In this document: one piece after another, positions 54,310 through 64,000 of the stretch
How positions within the stretch are numbered: the first letter of the stretch is position 1
Layout: each line of letters starts with the position of its first letter
From: Thozetella sp. PMI_491
Taxonomy: Eukaryota; Ascomycota; Sordariomycetes; Chaetosphaeriales; Chaetosphaeriaceae
Assembly: GCA_021432635.1 (NCBI GenBank)
Contig: MU270069.1
Span: 62,001 to 126,000, forward strand
Length of the DNA stretch: 64,000 bases
Direction: 5' to 3'
Notes under the pieces: model-generated
Database searches by the model: none
Told to the model about the DNA's origin: nothing
Seen by the model: the letters and a program-made list of their open reading frames with translations, nothing else
Translations under genes and position numbers: made by a program

Positions 54310-57300
54310 TTAATACCTTGTGTAACACCTGGTCCTGCCGGCCGAAGGTTCCCCGTGACGCGCCAGGCCAACGAGACTAGAACGGCGGGCTCAGGTGGTC
54401 TGCATGCCAACGCTTTCGGACCTCCCGCGCACCAGCCGGGCTTCTGGATATCTCGTTTATTTAGCGAAGCCACGGAGCCAGCGGGATGGGTGCTCCGACG
54501 GGAGCAGGCTGACAGGAGTTGCGACGAGGGAGAGGGGCTGGAAGGCGACATGCGGGGTCCTGCATGTTGATGATGAAGGACGGACAAGAGCCGATTACGA
54601 AGACGGAGACTTGCCAGGCCTATTTGCCAATCCCAGCTTGCGTAGCTATGTCCCTGCTCGGCGGCAGCTTGGCGCCGTTTCCGTGAGCTTCAGCTGACGT
54701 CCTTCGTCGAAGGTGGCCAAGAATAGCAAAGCAGCATTGGCTCGGTCTCGTGATCACTCGGCCGGTCCCTTCCAGTATTTACGAGCTTCTCTACAGCATG
54801 ATGGCACACGTAACCGCAATATCGGGCGCGCTCCTGCCGGTGGTAGATCGGACGGGATGGGCGGCCCGAGAAGCAACGTTTATCCCTTTGGTGGTGGTGT
54901 CGTGGGCTGTCTGAGACGGGGGCTGCATCCCACCTTAGCACGAGAGGGTGAACAAGAGAAAATGTTGGCAAGAAGGCTGGCCGCCAGGAGACGTTGGCGA
55001 TGGTGGGCCTTGGGCAATCCGGGAGAAGGTGTGGGGGGGTGGAAGGGCGGAGGAAAGTATGGTGGGGAGGGCAATTGGCGGGCGGTTCCCCTGCTAAGTG
55101 GCTCGCTGGCGATTGGCTTCTCGGCACGTCACTGCAAGAAGCACGGACCAGCCGACAAGGCGACCTGGCGACCTGGAGGCGGCCGTGAGGCGTGGGCCAC
55201 AGAGGCTCTTCCCCCCGGGTGCCGGGGCCTGCACTGTACAGAGTACCGTACGTAGGCCTGTACATAGGCAAGATACCTCAAGTGTATGCACCTACAACAA
55301 TGCCCAGACGCCATATGTAGGTACATAGGTAGGTAGCTACCACCTTCCCTCCCTATGCTCTTTCCATGCTCACGGACAGCAATCCCCGGCGGCGCCTACC
55401 CTTCCAACCCACCCCCGTACCCTCGACCCCAACCCCCCGGACCCCGACCCTTCCCCCCCTTCCGAGAAAGTCGGTCTGCCAGCCAACTCGGACACCAAAA
55501 CACTGGATCCGCGCCATGTCAGGCGGTCAAATGGTCCGAAAAGAGACTCGTCTGAACTCTCGAGCACTCAAAGGAGAAATGCTGCTCGAAGGTCCGCCAG
55601 GCAGCATACTCACAGTACTATGCACCACCGGCCGCAAATCATCCCACCTCAACCAATCGCTGGGCCATCTGGTCCAGTACAACTGTGGCTACCTTTTTTG
55701 TCTGAGAAGACCTGCCATCGCACCACACGGACGTCCAGATGAGAGGCTAGACCACAGACTCCCGCTGGTGCTACGTGCTCATCATGCTACGGTGCGGGAT
55801 CCCCAGAGGAATCTCGGCCCCGGTGCAGAAATAAGCCCGTCCTGGCTGTCCCGGGTGTCTGGTGTGTCTAATATCTGACGCCTGTCTGCTATGTACCACC
55901 CTCCGAGGCGTAGCACCAGAACTGGTACGCTCTCTCGCTCACCTCCCAACATCCATCTCGCTATCTGCATACCACACTCCAATGACGGCCGCCAACAAAA
56001 GTGCCTCTTTTGCCCTTTTTTTGCCTCCTGCAAAGGATTTGGCAAGATGAAGGGGCACGGAAGCTCCATCATCCTGGCGCAAGCGTCCAATCCCTGGTTC
56101 TCTGCGTTCCCACCGCTCCGGATCGCTTCGACCGCGGATCGCTTTACTTGCTTGGACCCCAACCATGACAAATTCCGCCGTCGTTTTGGGCGCCTCGCAG
56201 CGGAGAATTCTTGAAGTGCCTCCCTTCGGCCGCGCCCTTCTCCTTCGAGGAGGTCGCTTCCCGCCTGGCTTCCCGTCTGACATTTCGTCTCCAACCCCTA
56301 AGCTGGTAGTCGCCGCACTGTGTGGTGGTGCTCCTCCGCGCCTCGCTGCAGATCTAGTCAATATCTCAGAAAAAAAAAGGAGGAGGGGGGGGGGGGTTTA
56401 CATGCGGCAGATAGCAAACAGTAACTGGAGCAGCCCCTCTCCCCTCCCCATGAATACTGTGCTTTTCCTGACAGGCAGCTCCATCTGACGATGGCATCGA
56501 CCGGCTCCGACGGCGTAACTAATGAAGTTCGCGCCACTCATCCAAACTACCCATATGCTTGGCTTAGATCTCAATTTGTCGACGGTAAGCAGTCGTCGCA
56601 CCCGCATTTGGCGACTTCAAACAGTGCAGGACGTCCCCCTGTAATGCCGATTCATGCGAATGCGGCTCGCCCTTGCAACACGAACCTGGTCCTAGATGGT
56701 GGCCATGGCGGCCCCGGCTCGGCCACCTATTATTGCAAAACTGTGTCAAGGACGGCCTGTATGACTTGGCAAGAAAATTGTCCGTAGTTTTTTTCAATCT
56801 TCTCAAAACAGCAGCTGGCGCCCATGATCACTTATCACGTCCTGCTATTTATCCACTCATACTATGGATCGGACAAGTTGTGCAGCGCAAGGGAGGTCAT
56901 CCAGCCGGACTGATGTCCACTGCTCAGCGGGCCGATGCCGTCGAGGTTCATGAAACCGTTCGACCAGATCCTCGACGTCTCTGGGCCGGCCGTGGAGGGC
57001 CGCTTCTACGCCGCTGGCTCCTGCCACTTCCCGTCCTCCTTCCAAGCTGACCACGACCATGGTGGATGTGTGGAGTAGCTGGCCCATGAATCGGTCACTC
57101 GTCATCTGCCATCGGGTCCCAGGTGCTTTGCATCTCGGGAAGGACCACAACGCCCACATCGACGGGAACGCATTTCTCCAACCCGTGCCCCCCCGGACTC
57201 CCTCCATCATGGTGTCTACCTCGCCGCGGCTCGACCGGATGCCGCGGTTTGGGGGAGGGCGGCCCTAGCTCCGCATCGCGATAGCTTCCGCCTCGCGTGT

Positions 57301-60300
57301 AACTCGAAACCCTCGTCGGATCTGATATCTCTCATCGACCCTGTTTTGGCGGATCCGGCCGTCCCATGCGCCCCTCGTCAGCATCATCCTGTCACGGGGC
57401 AGGCAGACCCAGCCAGTGCTGGGCCCTTCAACGAGTTCTCGACTGGCCTATTATAGGGTATCCATCGCGATACTTACCAGTCGAGCTGGAAGTGCATGTC
57501 TGGGTCCCGCCCAGCAGCCAATGGGGATGGGTAACCGCGGTCCCGATGCCTGTCACAAGCTCGGCGCGAAGAGTCCAAAGGGCCACACAGGGGATGCCAA
57601 ACAAGGGATGCCACACAGAGCATGTCCCCGCGGAAGACGACGTGCAGTCGTTCAACTGGAGCGGCTCGAATCGCTTCCCTCGAGGCTATCGTCTAGTGGG
57701 CCAGTGAGACGAGTGAAGCCCGGGAAACCCCTCCCCCTCTTGGAAGGGGGTCGGTCTCATCGCTGCCAGAATGCAGCTTGTTTGCACCCCAGGTTACATG
57801 ACTCCCAGAGAAGGAATGGGGCCAATCCAGGCTCTGTATCTGGAAACAAGCCACCAAGCGGGAGGCGGTATCGCGCTACGAAGAGCGCCGGTACAGAGCC
57901 CACAACCAGAAAAAAAGCATGGCCCATCAAATCATCTGGCTGGAGAGCAACCTGGCTCCTCACAGAGCGCCTCAGCAGCCTCAGCAAGCCCATGAAAGTG
58001 GTTCCTCATTCCTCACCCGCACTGCAGACTGGCGGATCCATGTGTTTGCTCTGCAAGGCCGGGGTTCCAGGGGCAGCAGCAAACGCTGCCGGGGGCCCCG
58101 CTTGGAGCGGGCTAGCTAGCCCTTTGCTCTCCCCCAGCTCTCGAGGTTCAACACAGAGGTTGACCCGGGCTCGCTGGCTTGGCCTTCCTGCCCATGTCCT
58201 TGTCCCTCGCCACTGTTGGCACTTTGGCGTGCCGTCTCCCAAGCCATGGCCACACCTAAGAGGGATCCCAATTCGGTACCGTTGCGGTCGTCACTCTGGG
58301 TCTCACCCTCGGTGGGGACCATCACCACCAATGGTACACCCATCCCGTATTGCGAGTGGCTCTGGGTGAGCAGCTAAGCAGACGCTGTTCCCTTTGGTAT
58401 CTCGGTCCCCAGGAAGTCGGTCGCAACCTGGTTCTCATCGGTGTGTCATCCCCTACCCATATCGTGCCTGCAATATGTTGCTTCAGGCGGAGACGTCGGC
58501 CGGGGAAGATCAGCACGGTCCGCATGTGTGTGTCCGGCCCCATGCACACCGACCCCCGGACCAGTCGTCATCTGCCAACGTAGCTAGCTTCCTCGTCCTC
58601 ATCGATGCGGGGGCGAGTCCAAGGCATCCATGGGATCATATATCAGAAGGAGGGGGGGCTGCAGCGGTGGGCCGCCATATGAGGACTGGTGGGAGGAGCC
58701 CGATTGTGGACGTGTGTCTGATAGCTCTAGCCATCAGACGCTTGCAGGGCCTGCGTGAGCATGACAGCGCGATATGCGAGCCTGCCGTTCCGCTTGCTTG
58801 TCAAGCACTGAAGAATGTGAGCCCGCTTCCCACGCCATATCGCTCGCAGACTGGCGCCGAGGGCCCCGATCGATCTAGGCCCTCCGCCCTGCACAACGCG
58901 AGGCGCGCAGGAAGGAGGCGAGCTAGCTGTGCAAGCAAGGGCGTCCAGCTACCCATGGGATCTTCCCCCCGACCCAGACCCCCGCGATCTGAGGGACAAA
59001 TGTGCCAAACGGTAGACATAGGCAAGCCCAGGACATCCGCGCGTTTCAATATGGTGTAAGATGATCAGCAGAAACTCCATGTTTCTAGCTCAAAAGTATC
59101 TAGATAGGCTACCCCTTCCTTGGGCGGCCAATCCCAACGAATCTGTTCACCACGGGCCGTCCTTTTGCTCGCCTATGTGTTAACGGGCATACAACGCGGC
59201 ATCGATGTCAGCGAGGCAGCCGTAGGGTGGCCTAACCTGGTTGTTGTAAAACCTGGGGGGCACAAGGAAGGCCGGGTACAAGGGGTTAGAAAGTGTTTGA
59301 TTCCGTCGCCTCCCCCGTGCTGGTGATGGGTAGCGAGGCCTCGTGCCGCGTCTTCCTGCCGACCGGCATTGCCCCGGCCTGAGCCGCACTTCTTGGTTCG
59401 AGTTTGGTGATGCTCCGGTGTCGTTTCGCAGCACCTACCTTTTGGGATTGAATGGCCTCAAGTCAACGTACTCGCGCGCCACTCGAGATACTGTCGTCTG
59501 CTTACCCCTGGGGTGTTCGAGCAGCCTCGGACACGGACATGGGGCACTGCATGAATGTGGAGCCAAGTCTGCACCACCGGTTGGAGCCGAGCTCTGTGTA
59601 GTACATACTGTAGTACCTGGCCTCACTGCCTCTTAGTGGTACGAGGCCAGTGAAGTGACAAGATGCTTGAGATTTAGAGGATCGAATTGATCTTCGTTTG
59701 AGACTTCTTCAACAAGGCAGCAGTGGCAGCGACGAAAGAGTACCTCTATCGCGATTTAATTTTCTACCCCTCCCCTAGCAGTTGCGCTGGCAGTCAATCG
59801 AGTTCTTGTACCGGTACGCACGACGATCTCCTGCGCCAAGAGCCTTGTTCGTCCAGTAACAGCTAGGAAGGGCATGAGGTCAGCCATCGCGGTCGGACCT
59901 GTCCGCCAAGCATCACGACCGTGCTTCTTCTCGACTTCTAGAAGGGAAGAAGAGAAAGAAAAAAAATGATCGCCGCCCCGTCGTCTGAGCTCGCACTTGA
60001 GACAAACCGCGAGATTGCCGGGGCCATAGCGTTGGGTGGTTGGCAACCGGCGCACTACAGGCATGATTAGGGACATGCGAGATGATGCATCGTCGACAGG
60101 GCCACAGGGCCAGGTCCCGGGATCGGCAAGGAAGCATGAAAATCCGGCAAGCAGGACGCAGGCCCGGATCGCCGAGCCCATCCATGCCTCAACTCGCTCG
60201 CTTTTGGCCGCGGCTGTGCCGTCGTCCCGGTAGCCCCGCCAGTGTCCTAGTCGACGAGAACGTCGGAACGGCAGGACGCAAGGACACGCCACGCGAGGCA

Positions 60301-61160
60301 AGGGCGTGGGTACCTGGGCACAGCAGCCGGGTTCGTGGGAGGGTCCCGGGGTTTGATGCTCGATAGGTTGAAACCACAAACACAAGGCGAACGCCTATGC
60401 AGCAGGCGGCAGTCGAGATCGCGAATAAGTAGGGTTGCGCAGCCACACCTCATGCCCATGGCACCACAAGGGGAAATCGAGGCGAGGCGGCGTGATGCCT
60501 GACTTCGCCTACGTCCTTGGCCCTTGGCCCTTGGCCCTCGACGTGCATATTATTAGCACCCTCTCGGCCCTCGACACCACCACTTGTTCAGGTCATCATG
60601 GTGGCAAACCCGTGGTTCGCTCGGGGAATAACCAGACCGGGGGTTACTTTCTTGACATCCTCAGTCTCAAATTTCCCCATCGTTGCCACTGGTACTAGCC
60701 AAGCCGTGAGACAGGGCACAGATCGCGGGAGAAAAACACAAGACATTGAGTTGATCATTGCTGAACTCTCTAAGATTCATCATTCCTTCGTCGTCCCGGT
60801 GGGATATTCCTGTTACCATTCATCCCTCCCTACTCATTGGTAACCCCAAGCCGCCGGGACCACGACCAGTCCCATCGGGGGCCGTATCTCGCGAGAGACC
60901 GGTAACCGAACGGATGTGGGTAGTTTCCGGGCCGGCGCTTGCTTCTTAGTGCACCGTGGGTCTGCAGGCGGCGAGGCCGCCGTCGAGAAGAAGGAACACC
61001 GAGTGGCAGTATGTTCCTCGAAACGGGTTCGCCTCCCTGAGGAGAAGAACGACTGCGCATCCTCCCTACTCCTGATCCAGCCGGGCAGCCAGCCGTGTTC
61101 TTCTCTTCCCTCTCCTGTCCCGTACGTAGCCCGGAGCCCGGCCGAACCGAGTGATCGCCC

Positions 61161-61215
61161 ATCCCTTTCCTTTCCATCCCTTTCCATCCCATTCCTTCCC
61201 TCTGCCCTCTGCCCT
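61161..61215. repeat. Pyrimidine-rich tract with TTTCCATCCC tandem copies
   Basis: Two exact TTTCCATCCC units plus related TTCC/CTGCCCT units, about 300 bases beyond the Rho GEF stop codon. Confidence 0.8.
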
Positions 61216-61517
61216 CCGCCCCATGCCTCTTTTTGTCGTAACAGAAGAAGAACGGAATAGGTAAAAAGAGGGGCATTATTACACAATAAATATCTCCCCG
61301 GTGTGGTCCTCCGGAACATGGCAGCTCCTGACCTTGGCCTTCTTCTAACCCGGATGTAAACAGACCTCAAGTTTGAGTAGTATCATCACTCTCTAAACGC
61401 CTTGCTATTTCGTCCCTGTCTCCGGCCTGAACATCAAACAACATATAGACATCATCAGTATGAAGGCCCTGCCTCCTGTTGTACAGGACAGAGGAAATTG
61501 AAGGTGGGGGAGGGTGG

Positions 61518-64000
61518 TCATGAGTCCGCCAGTTTGGCGAAGTGCTTAGACCAGATCCAGCCAACCTGATCGTGGGGATCGTCTTGGTTTTTAGCAAGCC
61601 AGAGCTCGCCCTTCTCGGCAATGACATCGAAAATCTAGAGCCGCCAGTTAGCATCTTTGCCCTATTCTTGATACGTGCCCTGGCATCTTACCTCTCCTGC
61701 CTGGTATGTTAAGTACGGATATCCAGCCTCGTGCTTAGTTGTCTCGATATTAAACTCGAAGAGGGAGGCCGCAAGCCACATTATGGTGTAGCCACTGTTG
61801 GCGGCCCGGTCGCGTGAGGATGCCCGCGAAGACCGCTGGCTCTCGTCTGCGGCATCAGGAAGTGGCAGGGCGGAATGGAACAAGCCCGAGAGCCGCCGGG
61901 TTTCTTGGCCTGGATACGCCGAGTTGTAGGTTGAGTTGGAATCGCGCCGCGTGCTTCCATTCAATTGAACAGCCGAGTCGGAGCTCTGCCTAGGAGCCCC
62001 ACCAGAGTCATAGCTACGCCCAGTACTGGGGCGCACGGTCGGCATTACAGAGCGGGAAGCGCTGGGCGGCTCAGGCGTGATGGGGGAGCCCGAATTCTTC
62101 CGCGAGTGGGTGTTGATGCCAGAATAATAATCCCGGTAGTAGTGGCCCGGGCTCGGCAGAGCCGTTGGGGATATAGCGAACGAGCCGCTATTCCGCTTAC
62201 CAAAGTCGGGCGTTGGCAGCGTGGGGTAGTGATCGCTGTTGACTGAAAGGCCACGATCCCGAGGGGTGAGCAGGTCGCCGGGGCGAGACCTCGACTTGGA
62301 AAATGTTGAGGCGGTATCGTCTGTCGTCGATTGCGAGGTTCGACCCTTTAGAGAGGAGGGGTTCAGGATGCCAATGCTCATGGCTTCCTCCTCCATTTCT
62401 CTAAACTCTCGCTGGAAGGTAGAGACGATGTCCGAGAACTCGGGGATGCGAGACGCGTCCTGGAGCGGCATCTTGACCTTCTCTTGCCATATCCCGTACC
62501 AGGCAGTTTGAATGCTCACAAATTTCCCCAGACAGATGTTCCCGACCTTGGCCGTGAGCGCCGAAAGCTTTGGGAGCTCCTTTTTGAGAGTGTCATTCAA
62601 TGCCTCGTACTGCTCAACAAGCTCAATAAGCTGTTTGTCGACCTTCTTGCCATTCGCCTTGAGTTGGATGTATCTCTCATAGTCAAGGCGACGCTTGGCC
62701 CGCTTCTTCATGGCGAGCGACGGGTTGCCGTAGCACCTGATAACCTGCTCAAATGGTTCAATGACGTGTTTTCTGACATCCGAGAGCTAGAATCCTGGTT
62801 AGCAGCGTTTAAGCCAGCGAAGGCACGAAAGCGGACTGGAGCGGCTCACATGTTTTTCCAGCGCGATTTTCTCGATATCTCTCATGGATACATTGAACTG
62901 AACCCATTTGCTCTCCAAGTGAGCGTGGAATTTGGACGGCTGCAGACGCATGACGAGCTCCATGGACGAGAGGTACTGAAGGAACTCGTGTACGTATGTA
63001 GACACGGTACGAGTGTAGAACTCAACGTCTCGCAGAACGACCTGGAGGCGGAGGTAGTCGTCACCGAACTTCTCATGCAGCTTGGTGTATTCCTCATCCT
63101 CGGGCGGTCTGTTGTTAGAGGCCTGGATCTTGTCTACCCGTTTGCCAAACGCCCTTGCCAGCCCGGCGCGGACATCCGATTCTTTGCGCTTCCGACCCAC
63201 GATCTGTCCAACCAGCTCGAAATTCTTCTTCGTCTTGTTGATATCGTCGATTGTATTGATCACGACAGTCCTAGCGATCGTGAGAGACTCTCGGTCAGGA
63301 TGATCGGACGGAGTATGCTTGAGTAGATGAGTGATAATATCGGGATATTTGGTGATGCGTTGCATGGGCTTAATGAGGAGCGAGTCCAAGTTCCAAGCCG
63401 ACGTTAGGTCTTTGGCAACCTCGTTACATTCGTTTAGCCAGACCTTGACCGTCGGGTCCTCTTGGATCTGGAGGAGACGCTTCGTGGACTGATCGCTAGA
63501 GCGCAGGTATGCCTCATGAACCGCCTTCAGCTTCTCAATGTTTTTCGCGAACAGCGGACCGATGCACGTCAACCGGTCTTTCTCGTTGTCCAGCTCTGTT
63601 TTGGGAGCGGCGGCAATTGAGCGCAGCGATGCCGAGTCCGAGTCCCTCGAAGAAGCATCCGCGCCGAGCAACGGTGACCTCCTCCCCTTGGGGGCATAAA
63701 CTGTCGAGACACCCTCTTTCAGCTGGGACAGGAACGCGCTGTGGAAGTTGATTATCTCGTCCGTGTTTCGGAAGACGAGCTTGATGGTCTTGCTATCGAG
63801 CTTAGGGCAGGCCTCAGCCGTGCCCTTGTAGATCTCTTCGACCACGCTCATGTCGCGGATGAAGACCGCCTCGGTGTCGATGAGCTCCCGGATGACCATC
63901 TGGCGTTGCTTCAGTCGTTTCTTTTCCTGGTCGGAGGGGCCTTGCATCTCCAGGGGCCGCATCTTGTGGAAGCTGTGGGAGTCTGCGGTCTCGAGAGAGA
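61518..64000 (-). CDS. DH-BAR-SH3 Rho guanine-nucleotide exchange factor, 5' partial
   Basis: Predicted activator of a Rho/Cdc42 GTPase at curved membrane, similar in layout to animal DNMBP (Tuba) and to the DH-BAR pair of fission-yeast Gef1. Three visible minus-strand exons: 62850-64000 (open to the window edge), 61692-62786 and 61518-61634. They give 786 residues. The DH domain starts with RQMVIRELIDTEAVFIRDMS and includes LLIKPMQRITKYPDIITHLL, the typical DH helix. The BAR-like region follows (YTKLHEKFGDDYLRLQVVL to LPKLSALTAKVGNICLGKF). A long Ser/Arg/Pro linker precedes a C-terminal SH3 domain (AASLFEFNIETTKHEAGYPY, then GELWLAKN and GWIWSKHFAKL). The last intron lies inside the SH3 domain, and read-through would truncate it. 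The frame is open upstream of an internal Met at 63962, so the true start lies outside the window. Confidence 0.87.

Larger units (their letters stand above)
51218..61517. other. Ten-kilobase region with no supportable gene
   Basis: Between the velB start and the Rho GEF stop there are many frames of 60-320 codons on both strands. None shows a known family, signal peptide plus cysteine pattern, or splice-linked extension that I can defend. The sequence holds homopolymers (G23 at 54287-54309, G-run near 53213-53224 and 56384-56396), an 8-base tandem at 53530-53553, TAGGTAGG stretches near 55315-55335 and CT-rich tracts. It may be long regulatory sequence for velB, noncoding transcripts, or fast-evolving genes I cannot see. 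Confidence 0.5.

Noticed and set aside
57416-58369. A 317-codon plus-strand frame in the gene-empty region
   Set aside because: Pro/Gly/Ser/Arg-rich with no domain, no good start context and competing frames of similar length; likely chance in GC-rich DNA.

Overview
This window looks like nuclear DNA of a filamentous ascomycete, most likely a sordariomycete. The evidence is short 48-93 nt introns with GT(A/G)-AG borders and CTRAC-type branch sites, GC-rich coding DNA, and fungal-specific families: velvet factor, GH7 cellobiohydrolase, DUF3602, DUF3605 and a giant Woronin-body tether-like 'involucrin repeat' protein. Chaetomiaceae is a guess only. I found no rRNA, tRNA, transposon, CRISPR or phage signal that I can support.

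Layout. 1.96-3.84 kb: FMP42/SLC43-like MFS transporter (+). 4.32-5.82 kb: class I histone deacetylase HOS2 (-). 6.97-8.36 kb: ING/PHD protein YNG2 (+), divergent from HOS2. 9.16-11.28 kb: UTP-glucose-1-phosphate uridylyltransferase (-). 14.74-15.47 kb: DUF3605 protein (+). 15.62-16.61 kb: tandem dihydroneopterin-aldolase-fold protein (-). 17.86-19.61 kb: secreted GH7 cellobiohydrolase (+). 21.21-39.59 kb: a 6,062-residue leashin-like protein (+), with one 16.66 kb exon and a short C-terminal exon. 40.35-42.72 kb: uncharacterised, possibly mitochondrial protein (-). 43.20-44.59 kb: uroporphyrinogen decarboxylase HEM12 (+). 44.71-45.84 kb: GNAT acetyltransferase (-). 46.44-46.92 kb: small DUF3602 protein with three GRGG repeats (-). 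49.50-51.22 kb: velvet regulator VelB (-). 51.2-61.5 kb: ten kilobases with no gene I can support. 61.52-64.00 kb: DH-BAR-SH3 Rho guanine-nucleotide exchange factor (-), truncated at its 5' end by the window edge.

The genes are mostly unrelated housekeeping, developmental and secreted functions, so there is no cluster. Two groupings deserve notice: the divergent HOS2/YNG2 chromatin pair, and the presence of a septal-pore tether and a hyphal Rho GEF typical of filamentous growth. All exon models were built by hand from open frames, splice motifs and expected protein families. Each spliced frame was checked for length divisible by three.

The most unusual object is the leashin-like gene. It combines an exceptionally long exon, more than 35 lysine-rich modules, about ten Ala/Gly-rich hydrophobic segments and an arginine/glutamate helix. 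It also has a single late intron whose retention would remove the conserved C-terminus and add a hydrophobic tail. I saw no clear new biological system elsewhere.
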